Shown: positions 9,257 to 19,214, counted from the first letter of the stretch. The stretch is 64,000 nucleotides of DNA from Frigoribacterium sp. Leaf8 (GCF_001421165.1 NZ_LMKB01000001.1:49325-113324), one strand, 5' to 3'. Translations and numbers: made by a program. Notes: generated by a model not told the origin, from the letters alone.

Positions 9257-9816
9257 GCGACGCCACGGACGCCGACCTCCCCCTGGGCGACGACGAGCTC
9301 TGGCGCGACAGCCTGCGAAGGGTGTTCGCGGCCGACCAGGCCCCGTTCGCGACGTTCGGTCCGCTCGTGGCCTCCCTCGACCACGACGCCATGGAGTTCC
9401 GCGGCCAGGTCGCCCGGTTCGCCGAGTGGGACCCGTCCGTCGTCGTGTCGGTCGCCCGCACCTACGAGGTGCAGGGCGGCCTCCACGCGGGCGCGACCCT
9501 CAGCATCGTGACCTGGAGCCCCGACCCCGAGGTGATCGAACGCAGCGACCTGCTCGCCGGGTCGCCGGTCAAGGACCACCTGTTCGCCGGCCTCACCGCG
9601 ATCGGCGCCACCGACGACGCCTCCGAGGCCCAGGTCGTCGCCGCGTCGGTCGAGGAGTTCCCGGGGTGGCAGATCACCCGGGCCTCGGGCTACACCGCGG
9701 TGCTCGAGCGGCGTGAAGGCGTCGACTTCACGCTGGCCGTGCCCGACGAGCTGCTCGAGTTGACGACGCGCGTCGCCCTGGTGCCCAACGTCGAGTGGTC
9801 CGCCCCCGACGCCTGA
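9253..9816 (+). CDS. Unknown protein translationally coupled to XPB
   Basis: A 187-aa acidic protein starting with GTG at 9253, overlapping the XPB stop by 4 nt (GTGA). The sequence has alternating strand-like stretches (VSVARTYEVQGGLHAGATLSI) and no motif I recognise. The coupling suggests that its product works with, or in proportion to, XPB. A hexanucleotide repeat begins 2 nt past its stop. No function is assigned. Confidence 0.75.
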   Translation: MSDATDADLPLGDDELWRDSLRRVFAADQAPFATFGPLVASLDHDAMEFRGQVARFAEWDPSVVVSVARTYEVQGGLHAGATLSIVTWSPDPEVIERSDLLAGSPVKDHLFAGLTAIGATDDASEAQVVAASVEEFPGWQITRASGYTAVLERREGVDFTLAVPDELLELTTRVALVPNVEWSAPDA

Positions 9817-9817
9817 G

Positions 9818-9871
9818 CGTCCGCGTCCGCGTCTGCGTCCACGTCCACGTCCACGTCCACGTCCACGTCCA
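9818..9871. repeat. Hexanucleotide tandem repeat (CGTCCR)9
   Basis: Nine consecutive hexamers: two CGTCCG, one CGTCTG, then six perfect CGTCCA. They start 2 nt after the stop of the XPB-coupled gene. The unit length keeps any reading frame open. Such perfect arrays are prone to slippage and may differ between strains. Confidence 0.9.
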
Positions 9872-9978
9872 TGCGTCCCGCTGTCTCGGCCACCTGAGGG
9901 CTGCCGCTCCGGCAGCGTGCGGGTGACGTGCCTCCGGCTCACAGGAAACACCGAGGAGGCGCGCAGATACTTGGGCGC

Positions 9979-10671
9979 ATGAGTGACGGCCCCAAGATCC
10001 TGATCGTCGACGACGAACCGAACATCCGCGACCTGTTGACCACCAGCCTGCGTTTCGCAGGCTTCGCCGTCCGTGCGGTCGGCAACGGCGCGCAGGCGAT
10101 CTCGGCGGTCCTCGAAGAAGAACCCGACCTGATCATCCTCGACGTGATGTTGCCCGACATGAACGGGTTCGGCGTCACCAAGCGCCTCCGCTCGTCGGGC
10201 TACACCTCGCCGATCCTCTTCCTCACGGCGAAGGACGACACCGAGGACAAGATCACGGGCCTCACGGTCGGCGGCGACGACTACGTCACCAAGCCCTTCA
10301 GCCTCGACGAGATCGTCGCGCGCATCAAGGCGATCCTGCGTCGCACGATGAACGAGGACGAAGACGCCATCATCCGTGCCGGCGAGCTGACGATGGACCA
10401 GGACACCCACGAGGTCACCATCGGCGAGACGGCCATCGAGCTCAGCCCCACCGAGTTCAAGCTGCTCCGTTACCTCATGCTCAACCCGAACCGCGTGCTG
10501 TCGAAGGCCCAGATCCTCGACCACGTGTGGGAGTACGACTTCAACGGCGACGCCGGCATCGTCGAGAGCTACATCTCGTACCTGCGTCGCAAGCTCGACC
10601 AGTTCTCGACGGAGCCCATCATCCAGACCAAGCGGGGCTTCGGCTACATGCTCAAGGCCACAAAGGCCTGA
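9979..10671 (+). CDS. OmpR-family response regulator
   Basis: A 230-aa regulator. The receiver domain has the acidic pair DD at 11-12, phospho-acceptor D55 (IILDVMLP) and K105 (VTKPFS). The C-terminal winged helix ends with RGFGYMLKATKA. Start: ATG at 9979, chosen to begin at the receiver domain. Its likely partner kinase is 116 nt downstream, but a strong hairpin separates them, so expression may be uncoupled. The signal is unknown; the pair resembles actinobacterial TcrXY/MprAB-type systems. Confidence 0.93.
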   Translation: MSDGPKILIVDDEPNIRDLLTTSLRFAGFAVRAVGNGAQAISAVLEEEPDLIILDVMLPDMNGFGVTKRLRSSGYTSPILFLTAKDDTEDKITGLTVGGDDYVTKPFSLDEIVARIKAILRRTMNEDEDAIIRAGELTMDQDTHEVTIGETAIELSPTEFKLLRYLMLNPNRVLSKAQILDHVWEYDFNGDAGIVESYISYLRRKLDQFSTEPIIQTKRGFGYMLKATKA

Positions 10672-10698
10672 CCACCAGCCCTGGTGCGTGAACACGAC

Positions 10699-10729
10699 GA
10701 CGCCCGACCGCCCCGAGCGGTCGGGCGTC
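10699..10729 (+). terminator. Hairpin between response regulator and kinase genes
   Basis: A 12-bp perfect stem, GACGCCCGACCG/CGGTCGGGCGTC, with loop CCCCGAG. It can be extended outwards by CACGA/TCGTG past one mismatch. It lies 27 nt after the regulator stop and before the kinase's own promoter-like box, so it is probably a terminator or attenuator. Confidence 0.75.
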
Positions 10730-10787
10730 ATCGTGCGTGCTCCGACGGGCGGGGTGCGCCCAGCCGGTTCCGCTAGCGTCTGTCCTC

Positions 10788-12548
10788 ATGCACGCTCGCC
10801 TCTCGCAGTGGTGGAACGAGATCTCCATCCGCACCAAGATCACCGGCATCACGGTGACCCTGGTCACCCTCGGCCTCGTCGTCGCCGGCCTGGGAACGAT
10901 GACCGTCCTGAGCACCTACCTCATGGGTCAGGTCGACACGTCCCTGCGGAACTCGGCGACCAACTTCACCAGCGCCTCGTTCGACCAGGCGGACTCCCGC
11001 TCGTGCACCGTGAACTTCGCGGGCCTGACCAGCAGCTACGTCGCGATCCTAGACGACGAGGGCGACCTCATCTGCGACACCCGTTCGCAGCTGTCGAGTG
11101 CCACCGACGCCCCCGACCTCACGGGCGTCGGCGTCGCCGGCGCTCCCCTCGACGAGGCCTTCAACCGGTACAACTCGAGCCGCGACAACGAGTGGCGCCT
11201 CTTCGCCCACGCGGCCGCCCTGCGCTCGACCGACGCCCAGGGCAGCGTGACGACCGTGCCCGCCGTCATCGTGGCCGGCACGAACCTGGCGGGCACCAAT
11301 GCGACGATCGGGCGCTTCGGCGGCATCTTCCTCGGCTTCGGCCTCTCGGTCGTCGTGCTCGGCGCCGCCCTCACCCGCCTGCTCGTCACGTCGACCTTCG
11401 CGCCGCTGCGTGACGTCGAGGCCACGGCGGCCCGCTTCGCCGACGGCGACTTCACCCAGCGGCTCGACTCCACGACGCCTAACACCGAGGTCGGGCGTCT
11501 GAACCGATCGCTCAACACGATGCTCAACCGGATCGACAGCGCCTTCGACGACCGGGCCAAGACGATCGACCAGATGCGCCGCTTCGTCGGCGACGCCAGT
11601 CACGAGCTCCGGACGCCGCTCGTCTCCCTCCGCGGCTACGCCGAGCTCTACCGCATGGGTGCCCTGACGAAACCCGAGGACGTGGCCCAGGCCATGGACA
11701 GGATCGAGAAGGAGGCCATCCGCATGGGCGTCCTCGTGCAGGACCTGCTCGCCCTCGCCCGTCTCGACGAATCCAAGCCGCTCGAGCTCGGCCCCGTCGA
11801 CCTCGTCCAGCTCGCCCGCGACTCGGCCCTCGACACCATGGCGTCGAACCCCGATCGCGACATCGACGTGATCGTGCTCGAGCCCGTCCTCGCGCCGTCG
11901 CCCACCCCCGCCGACGGCGACGAGACCCCGGCCGACGGACGTTCCCCCGAGACGGCCTCGCCCGCCGCGAACACCCCCGCGACGGGCACGGCGCTCACGG
12001 GCGCAGCCGTCGGCGCGACGAGCCCGATCTCGTTCGCGGGCGCGACCCTCGCGCGCCTCCGCAGCCTGAGGGCTCGGGCCGTCCGCAACGGCGACACGGC
12101 GACGGCCGCCCAGCTGCAGGACGAGGTGCAGAGGTTCGAGGCCCCGGCCATCGTGCACGGCGAAGAGAACAAGATCCGTCAGGTGATCACGAACCTGATG
12201 GGCAACGCCATGCGGTTCACCGAGCCGGACAGCCCGATCGAACTCGTGGTGCAGTCCGACCCCGGACGCGGTGTGGCCACCGTCGCCATCGTCGACCACG
12301 GCGAGGGCATCCCGCCGCAGATCCGCGAGAAGATCTTCCAGCGGTTCTGGCGTGCCGACTCGTCCCGCACGCGCGACACCGGTGGCAGCGGCCTCGGCCT
12401 GGCCATCGTCTCGGGCATCGTCGCGGCCCACGGCGGCTCGGTGGACGTCGACGACACCCCCGGCGGTGGAGCCACCTTCCGTGTCGCCCTGCCGCTGATG
12501 CCCGCCGACGCTCTCACCCCGGCCGAGCCCTCCGTCGCGACCGCGTAG
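10788..12548 (+). CDS. Sensor histidine kinase with low-complexity insert
   Basis: A 586-aa membrane kinase. TM1 is about 19-41, an extracellular sensor about 42-176, TM2 177-199, HAMP 200-255, then HisKA with phospho-accepting H272 (DASHELRTP). The ATPase domain has N-box NLMGNAMRFT, G1 DHGEGIPP, F-box FQRFWR and G2 GGSGLGLAI. Residues about 366-452 are an unusual Pro/Ala/Thr-rich insert between HisKA and the N-box. The ATG follows TAGCGT (10774-10779) by 8 nt, which suggests leaderless expression separate from the regulator. Confidence 0.92.
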   Translation: MHARLSQWWNEISIRTKITGITVTLVTLGLVVAGLGTMTVLSTYLMGQVDTSLRNSATNFTSASFDQADSRSCTVNFAGLTSSYVAILDDEGDLICDTRSQLSSATDAPDLTGVGVAGAPLDEAFNRYNSSRDNEWRLFAHAAALRSTDAQGSVTTVPAVIVAGTNLAGTNATIGRFGGIFLGFGLSVVVLGAALTRLLVTSTFAPLRDVEATAARFADGDFTQRLDSTTPNTEVGRLNRSLNTMLNRIDSAFDDRAKTIDQMRRFVGDASHELRTPLVSLRGYAELYRMGALTKPEDVAQAMDRIEKEAIRMGVLVQDLLALARLDESKPLELGPVDLVQLARDSALDTMASNPDRDIDVIVLEPVLAPSPTPADGDETPADGRSPETASPAANTPATGTALTGAAVGATSPISFAGATLARLRSLRARAVRNGDTATAAQLQDEVQRFEAPAIVHGEENKIRQVITNLMGNAMRFTEPDSPIELVVQSDPGRGVATVAIVDHGEGIPPQIREKIFQRFWRADSSRTRDTGGSGLGLAIVSGIVAAHGGSVDVDDTPGGGATFRVALPLMPADALTPAEPSVATA

Positions 12549-12638
12549 CCCGACCGACCCCGGCCCGCGCCGGACGCCGCGCGCCCCGCGCCCCGTGCCC
12601 CGTGACCCGTGACCCGTGCAACCGGCGCACGACGCCAG

Positions 12639-12722
12639 GAAGTGGACACCGCACCACGTCTTCTCGTGGCGCCGTGTCCACAACGTGGTGTCGTGTCCAC
12701 AACGTGGTGTCGTGTCCACTTC
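12639..12722. repeat. Iteron-like array of GTGTCCAC boxes
   Basis: GTGTCCAC occurs at 12674, 12693 and 12712 with an exact 19-bp period. An inverted copy GTGGACAC lies at 12642. The outer ends form GAAGTGGACAC / GTGTCCACTTC. CCAC/GTGG dyads lie inside each unit and at 12654-12669. The array sits between the kinase stop and the groEL terminator. It could bind a regulator or be a remnant of a small inverted-repeat element. The rest of 12549-12859 holds only a GC-rich run of CCCCGTG-type repeats and the groEL terminator. Confidence 0.8.
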
Positions 12723-12792
12723 TAGCGTCGTCCGGAGCCGGTGCCGAAGCCCGGCCGAACCGCGGCTCACGTCCCTCCCCCCGGCGACGCCG

Positions 12793-12824
12793 AAGGGCGG
12801 CTCCCCCGGAGGGGAACCGCCCTT
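12793..12824 (-). terminator. groEL terminator
   Basis: AAGGGCGG pairs with CCGCCCTT, enclosing CCCC/GGGG, 36 nt past the groEL stop codon on the minus strand. Confidence 0.85.
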
Positions 12825-12859
12825 GAGCGTGTGCGCGGCGTGAGCCGCGCGGCTGCGGA

Positions 12860-14547
<1,688 letters not shown>

Positions 14548-14555
14548 CAACGATT

Positions 14556-14582
14556 CTGGCACTCGCCCGATGAGAGTGCAAG
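14556..14582. promoter_or_regulatory. CIRCE operator 2 (HrcA site)
   Basis: CTGGCACTC, 9-nt spacer, GAGTGCAAG. It is a second CIRCE element 8 nt beyond the first, slightly less symmetric. Together they suggest tight HrcA repression with heat induction. Confidence 0.88.
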
Positions 14583-14678
14583 TGACGTGACGGGGCCCGG
14601 ACGCACGAGCACGCCGCCACGGTGGACCGTGACGGCGTGCGGCGTGGGAGTGGGCGCGGCGAGGCGCTCCGGCGGGCC

Positions 14679-14882
14679 TCAGGCGAGCCGGACGGACTCC
14701 GCCTGCGGCCCCTTGTCGCCCGTGCCGACCTCGAACACGACGGCCTGGCCCTCTTCGAGCACCTTGTACCCGCTCATGTCGATGGCCGAGTAGTGCACGA
14801 AGACGTCCTGGCCATCACCCTCGACGGTGATGAAGCCGTAGCCCTTCTCCGCGTTGAACCATTTCACGGTCCCGTTTGCCAT
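14679..14882 (-). CDS. Cold-shock protein (CspA family)
   Basis: A 67-aa single-domain cold-shock protein ([18 protein letters not shown]) with RNP1 KGYGFI and RNP2 DVFVHYS. It binds single-stranded nucleic acid and acts as an RNA chaperone. The start at 14882 has GGGGAG upstream; the longer open frame is leader sequence. It lies upstream of groEL in reverse, so both minus-strand genes are separated by the CIRCE region. Confidence 0.95.
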   Translation of the reverse strand: MANGTVKWFNAEKGYGFITVEGDGQDVFVHYSAIDMSGYKVLEEGQAVVFEVGTGDKGPQAESVRLA

Positions 14883-15190
14883 GGTGTCGCTCCCCTTTTG
14901 CTGTGGTGGTACGGCGCGTGCGGTGCTGCAGGGCCGGGTCGTCGACGCAGCGACCTGCGAACCCGGACGGGACAGCGTCACTCGTGCAGAACACCAGGTC
15001 GGCGAGCCGTGAGGGGCGACCAATTCCAGATGGTAACCACGGGAAAAGCGGAAAAGCGCGCCCCGACCGAGAAACACCCGCAGAAAGCGAGGATTTCACC
15101 GGTTATTAAACGTGGGCGTAACACGGGAGGTGCGGTGAGGGCCCGACGGGACCCGCGCCTCCTCGGATCGATGCCGCGGGAGCGGCGTCC
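14883..15190 (-). promoter_or_regulatory. Leader region of the cold-shock gene
   Basis: This gene-free stretch is more AT-rich than its surroundings (for example TTATTAAACG near 15104). It ends in one dispersed 11-mer copy at 15153. Long untranslated leaders are usual for cspA-type genes and act as cold sensors, so most of it is probably the 5' UTR. The promoter position is not certain. Confidence 0.45.
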
Positions 15191-15763
15191 TCAGGCGCTG
15201 TAGTCGGCCCCGAGGACGATGGTGACGGCGGCACCCGGGAAGGCGTCGCTCGCCTCGACGTCGGTGATGCCGAGCTGCTGGGCGAGCCCGAGCGCCGCGG
15301 CCTCGTCGTCGGCCGCCGAGTAGTAGACGGTCGACGTCGCGACGCGCTCGCTGGCGTTGCCCTGGGTGCCGACGACCCACCCGGCGGTCTCGAGCCGCTC
15401 GGAGGCCGAACCGGCGAGCCCGGCGGTGGCCGTGCCGTTCAGGACGGTGATGGTGGTGACCGAGGGGTCGACCTGCGAGGGGTCCGTCAGCGGGGCCACC
15501 GTCGGCGAGGCCGTCGGGGTCACCGTCTCCGTCTCGGGCGCCTGGGCCTCGGCGGTGCTCGACGACGAGGGGTTGACGAACTGGAAGCTGTTGTTCGCGA
15601 CCCCGAGGTAGACCACGCCGGCACCGACCAGCACGCCGACGGCCAACGCGGCCCAGGCGAAGGCGATCCAGCCGCTGCCGGGGCGCTTCTCGGCCCGGTG
15701 GGCTCCGACGCGGTCGAGGTCGGCGGGGACGTCGTCGAACCGGTCTCGGTCGAATTTCGGCAT
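15191..15763 (-). CDS. LytR C-terminal domain membrane protein
   Basis: A 190-aa protein. A charged cytoplasmic N-terminus (1-30) is followed by one membrane helix (about 32-55), a Ser/Thr/Pro-rich linker (60-95), and an extracellular LytR_C domain (TTITVLNGTATAGLAGSASERL) to the end. LytR_C domains accompany cell-wall polymer transfer enzymes, but the catalytic LCP domain is absent. It lies 17 nt behind the DUF3263 gene in the same direction, so they probably form an operon. Confidence 0.88.
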   Translation of the reverse strand: MPKFDRDRFDDVPADLDRVGAHRAEKRPGSGWIAFAWAALAVGVLVGAGVVYLGVANNSFQFVNPSSSSTAEAQAPETETVTPTASPTVAPLTDPSQVDPSVTTITVLNGTATAGLAGSASERLETAGWVVGTQGNASERVATSTVYYSAADDEAAALGLAQQLGITDVEASDAFPGAAVTIVLGADYSA

Positions 15764-15780
15764 GCGTGGTCTCTCGTGGG

Positions 15781-16068
15781 TCAGCGGGTCGGACCGAACG
15801 AACGGGTCGATCGGGCGTCGCGGCGGGCGACTCGCAGGCGCTGCAGGCGGCCGACGAGCATGGGTGCGTAGGCCAGTGCAGCGGGTCGGTCTATGAGCGA
15901 GTTGAGCAGTTGCTGGTAGCGGACGATCCCGAGGCCGAACTCGCGACGGACGGCGGCCTCCCGGGCACCGGCGGCGGCCGGGGCGTGCTGCTCGAAGTCC
16001 AGGACGGCACGGTCGAGCTCGGACAACGCGCTCGAGCGCACGTCGTCACCTGTCGCCTTCTCGTCCAT
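15781..16068 (-). CDS. DUF3263 protein
   Basis: A 95-aa protein matching actinobacterial DUF3263: LSELDRAVLDFEQH, then REFGLGIVRYQQLLNSLID, which resembles a small helix-turn-helix, with a basic C-terminus. The pairing with a LytR_C gene downstream is conserved in Actinobacteria. It is possibly DNA-binding (inference); the function is unknown. Confidence 0.85.
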   Translation of the reverse strand: MDEKATGDDVRSSALSELDRAVLDFEQHAPAAAGAREAAVRREFGLGIVRYQQLLNSLIDRPAALAYAPMLVGRLQRLRVARRDARSTRSFGPTR

Positions 16069-16203
16069 CGTCGAGGCCCTCCCCTGGGTTCCGGGTCATC
16101 CTATGGGCGGCACCCCGACCGATCGCGGAGGCCGGGGGCGTGGTCCGACAACCCGTCCACGCGCTCGGGGAGCCGCCCGGCGCCGCGAGCTGCCGACCCG
16201 TGG

Positions 16204-17178
16204 TCAGGCCCTGAGGTGCAGCCGCGAGCCGTGGGCGTCCCCCACGCCCAGCACCCGGCCGTCGAGGGCGAGGGCCGCGAACGCGTCGTCGGGAGACACC
16301 CCCGTCGGCACCTCGGCGACCACGTCGCTCAGCAGGTCTCGTCGTTCGTACGAGATCCACCGCGCGCCCAGCCGGCCGACCTGGTCGACGAAGGCCTGAC
16401 GCCGGCGACCCGGCAGGTAGACGAGGGTGCCCGTCGAGACGACGACGAGCGTGACGCCCGTCGGGGCCTCGGCCGCGAGCGGGGCGAGACCGTCGACGGC
16501 GTCCGCCGCCACGAGACGAGGAGGCGCGGTGCGGGCGAGCGCGACGGCCCGCCCCAGCAGGTCCCGCCGATCGGCGCGCTCGGGGGGCAGCAGCGTCGCG
16601 AGCCAGGCGACCTGGTCGGGGTCGCGGACGTCGACCGGGTCGAGGTCGATCCCCGCCCGCCAGACGATCTCGGGAAGCGGGGCCGTCGGCAGCTCCGCCT
16701 CGGACCGGGCCGCGCCGTCGACGACGACGTCGATCCCGAGCTGCACCGTGCTCGACGGATCGCCCCAGCTCCGGCCACCGGAGCGGTAGCCGTAGCGGTC
16801 GACAGCGAGGCAGAGCCCGGCCGAGGCGCCGACCTCGATGAGGGCGATCGGGCCCGGCACGCGGGCCAGCGCGATCGACAACGGGGCACAGCGGCGCACG
16901 TCGTTGGTCTGGGTGAGCCGTCGGCCGAGTTCGGCCACGACGTCGTCGGAGCGGGCGAGCAGCCAGGGCCGCAGCACCGACCAGGGGCCGTGCGGCGCAC
17001 CCAGCCACCGGCAGACCGCGAGGACGAGGACGGGCTGGCGCCGCGCCTCCTCGGCTCGATCGACGACGGCGAGCGCCGCCGGATCGCCCGCGACGCCCCG
17101 CGCGAGTTCTGCCTGCGACGGCGACCCCTCGCGGTCGAAGGCGAGGGCCGCGGCCAGGAAGCGGTCGGAGGTGCTCAC
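16204..17178 (-). CDS. DUF2332 family protein
   Basis: A 324-aa protein of the DUF2332 family, whose fold resembles a methyltransferase: ALIEVGASAGLCLAVDRY carries a Gly-rich motif-I-like loop. No substrate is known. I chose GTG at 17178 because the family begins near here and CAGACT ends 7 nt upstream (leaderless pattern); the open frame runs 59 codons further. Exact 11-mers at 16519 and 17041 fall inside the gene, encoding PPRL and EEARR. It is divergent from msrB. Confidence 0.8.
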   Translation of the reverse strand: MSTSDRFLAAALAFDREGSPSQAELARGVAGDPAALAVVDRAEEARRQPVLVLAVCRWLGAPHGPWSVLRPWLLARSDDVVAELGRRLTQTNDVRRCAPLSIALARVPGPIALIEVGASAGLCLAVDRYGYRSGGRSWGDPSSTVQLGIDVVVDGAARSEAELPTAPLPEIVWRAGIDLDPVDVRDPDQVAWLATLLPPERADRRDLLGRAVALARTAPPRLVAADAVDGLAPLAAEAPTGVTLVVVSTGTLVYLPGRRRQAFVDQVGRLGARWISYERRDLLSDVVAEVPTGVSPDDAFAALALDGRVLGVGDAHGSRLHLRA

Positions 17179-17269
17179 GAGCAGGAGTCTGACAGCCCGG
17201 TGGGGGCCGGGGAATCGTGCACCGGCCGACCGTGTTGAATGAGGAGTCCCGACAAGCAAGGAGATCATC

Positions 17270-17671
17270 GTGGCGTACAAGATCGAGAAGACCGACGAGC
17301 AGTGGCGCGAAGAGCTCGACGCCGAGCAGTACTCCGTCCTGCGGGAGGCCGCCACCGAGCGCCCGTGGACGGGTGAACTGCTCGACGAGAGCCGTGCCGG
17401 CGTCTACGCCTGTGCGGCGTGCAGCGCCGAACTGTTCAAGAGCGGCACCAAGTTCGACAGCGGCTGCGGCTGGCCCAGCTTCTACGAGTCGGTGAACCCG
17501 GACGCGGTCCAGCTGATCGAGGACAACTCGCTCGGCATGACCCGCACCGAGGTCCGGTGCGCGAACTGCGGTTCGCACCTGGGCCACGTGTTCCCCGACG
17601 GTTTCGGCACGCCGACCGGCGACCGTTACTGCATGAACAGCATCTCGCTCGACTTCAAGGCCGCCGAGTAG
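17270..17671 (+). CDS. msrB: Peptide-methionine (R)-S-oxide reductase MsrB
   Basis: A 133-aa MsrB that repairs oxidised methionine (R form). Two CxxC zinc pairs (CAAC and CANC), the GCGWPSF loop and the catalytic Cys in RYCMNS are present. The start is GTG at 17270 with AAGGAG 7 nt upstream. The last base of its stop overlaps the GTG of the next gene, so the two are coupled. Confidence 0.96.
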   Translation: MAYKIEKTDEQWREELDAEQYSVLREAATERPWTGELLDESRAGVYACAACSAELFKSGTKFDSGCGWPSFYESVNPDAVQLIEDNSLGMTRTEVRCANCGSHLGHVFPDGFGTPTGDRYCMNSISLDFKAAE

Positions 17672-18216
17672 TGAGCGCCGTCGCCGACGCCGCCCGACGT
17701 CGTCGGTCGCGGTCGAAGGTCACCGACGTCGCGCCGACGCACGAGCAGTTGCTCGACGCGGTGCGGTCGGCGGCGACGGTGGCGGACCACTCCGAGCTGA
17801 GGCCCTGGCGCCTGATCGAGTTCCGCGGGGACGACCGGCTCGTCGTGGGCCGGTCGCTGGCCGACGCGGGTGGGGCCGAGGGCCACGCTCGCGACAAGCT
17901 CACGCAGAAGGCGCTGCGGGCGCCGCTGATCGTCGCGGTGGTCGTCTCGCCCCGCGACAGCCGCAAGGTGCCCTACTGGGAGCAAGAATCGGTCGCCTCG
18001 GGCGTCGCGCACCTGCTGTCCCTCGTGCTCGACGACGAGGGCTGGGGCGTGTTCTGGCGCACGGGCGTCCTGACCCGGGCTCCCCAGGTGGCGGCCGCGC
18101 ACGGCCTGCGCGAGGGCGAGCAGTTGCTGGGCTGGCTCTACGTGGGCGGACGCGACGGTGACGACGCCAAGCCTCGCAAGCTGCTCGACCCCGAGCAGTT
18201 CGTCAGCACGCCGTAG
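17671..18216 (+). CDS. Nitroreductase-family protein
   Basis: A 181-aa FMN-dependent nitroreductase-like protein. The N-terminal VADHSELRPWRLIEFRG gives the flavin-binding SxRPW-like motif, and EGWGVFWRTG and GLREGEQLLGWLYVG match the C-terminal FMN region. The start is GTG at 17671, overlapping the msrB stop by one base. The substrate is unknown; the msrB context suggests a redox or oxidative-stress role (inference). Confidence 0.85.
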   Translation: MSAVADAARRRRSRSKVTDVAPTHEQLLDAVRSAATVADHSELRPWRLIEFRGDDRLVVGRSLADAGGAEGHARDKLTQKALRAPLIVAVVVSPRDSRKVPYWEQESVASGVAHLLSLVLDDEGWGVFWRTGVLTRAPQVAAAHGLREGEQLLGWLYVGGRDGDDAKPRKLLDPEQFVSTP

Positions 18217-18233
18217 CGGGTCGACCGCCCTCG

Positions 18234-18257
18234 GCGGCACCCGGTCGCGGGTGCCGC
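18234..18257. terminator. Convergent terminator
   Basis: GCGGCACCC/GGGTGCCGC, 9-bp perfect stem with a 6-nt loop. It lies between the nitroreductase-like gene and the oppositely oriented small membrane gene. Confidence 0.8.
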
Positions 18258-18262
18258 GCCGG

Positions 18263-18445
18263 TCACCAGGTCTTGTGGCTGTTGCCGATCACCGTGATGG
18301 GCAGCCAGAACGACCCGGTCATCAGGACGATGCCCCCGAAGAAGACGAAGGCGTTGGGCTCGCCCGAACCGAACGAGTAGGCGAACAGGGCGAAGCTGAC
18401 GAAGAGCATGGCGAGCGAACCGAGCGCGGTCAAGATCGTGGACAA
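18263..18445 (-). CDS. Small two-helix membrane protein (60 aa)
   Basis: A 60-aa hydrophobic protein with two membrane helices (about 5-25 and 33-52) and a short polar tail NSHKTW. The start is TTG at 18445 with GAGGAG upstream. No family was recognised. It is bounded by a terminator downstream. Confidence 0.7.
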   Translation of the reverse strand: MSTILTALGSLAMLFVSFALFAYSFGSGEPNAFVFFGGIVLMTGSFWLPITVIGNSHKTW

Positions 18446-18590
18446 GGGGGCTCCTCAGGTCGGTGCGTCCGGCGGACGCGGTGCGCTGCGTCTACTTCAC
18501 CACTTCTCGGCCTCGGAACGCCAATCCTGCACCGACCGCATGCTGCTCGCCGGGTGAGGAGGCGCGGGCTGGGTAAGATGGGCACGCTCC

Positions 18591-18663
18591 GCCGGCCTGG
18601 CGCAATTGGTAGCGCATCCGACTTGTAATCGGAAGGTTACGGGTTCAAGTCCCGTGGCCGGCT
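18591..18663 (+). tRNA. tRNA-Thr (anticodon TGT)
   Basis: A 73-nt cloverleaf. The acceptor GCCGGCC/GGCCGGC pairs perfectly, the anticodon loop is CTTGTAA with anticodon TGT (reads ACA), the T-arm contains GGTTCAAGTCC, and the discriminator base is T. CCA is not encoded. TAAGAT at 18574-18579 is a good -10 box, and an exact 11-mer lies just upstream at 18557. Confidence 0.96.
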
Positions 18664-18698
18664 CTCTTCTCCCGCCGTTCCGACAAGACGCTCACGGC

Positions 18699-19196
18699 TC
18701 ACCCCTCGAGGGCGACGAGCAGGTGACGCAGGCCGTCCGCGACGGCTGGGCGCGCCTCCTCGGGCAGGGCGGCGAGCACGGCCCGCTCGTCCGCGAGCTG
18801 GACCTCGAGCACGCGGTCGATCAGACGACGCCCGGCCGCGGTCGGCGCGACGAAGTAGCCACGGTGGTCGGCGGGATTCGCCGAGCGATCGACGAGGCCC
18901 GCCGCCAGCAGCCCCTTGACGCGCTTCGTCACGGCCGGCGGTGAGAGCAGGGTCTCGTCCGCCAACTGCGTCGGACTCATCGGTCCGCCGCGGCGCGTCA
19001 GGGCGGCGAGGAGGTCGAAGTCCGCGCGCCCCAGGCCGAACTCGGCGAGCAGGTCGTCGCTGCGACGCTGCACGATGCGGGCGAGCCGGTTCACCCGGCC
19101 GACGACCGGGATCGCCGAGACGTCGAGGTCGGGTCGGAGTTCGCGCCACCGGTCGTGGACGTCGTCCATCACGTCTCGGAGTCCGGGATCGGTCAT
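18699..19196 (-). CDS. MarR-family regulator
   Basis: A 165-aa winged-helix regulator. The helix-turn-helix is at about residues 70-100 (MSPTQLADETLLSPPAVTKRVKGL), followed by the wing with DHRGYFVAPTAAG. The ATG at 19196 follows TAGGCT (19204-19209) by 7 nt, a leaderless arrangement. An inverted repeat upstream is shared with the divergent FUSC gene, so it probably controls itself and that transporter-like gene. Confidence 0.92.
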   Translation of the reverse strand: MTDPGLRDVMDDVHDRWRELRPDLDVSAIPVVGRVNRLARIVQRRSDDLLAEFGLGRADFDLLAALTRRGGPMSPTQLADETLLSPPAVTKRVKGLLAAGLVDRSANPADHRGYFVAPTAAGRRLIDRVLEVQLADERAVLAALPEEARPAVADGLRHLLVALEG

Positions 19197-19214
19197 GCCC
19201 TTGAGCCTAGCGAT

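Noticed and set aside
9690-9893. Minus-strand ORF with a VDVDVD and ADADAD repeat
   Set aside because: It is only the translation of the hexanucleotide repeat plus the antisense of the XPB-coupled gene, with no start signal.
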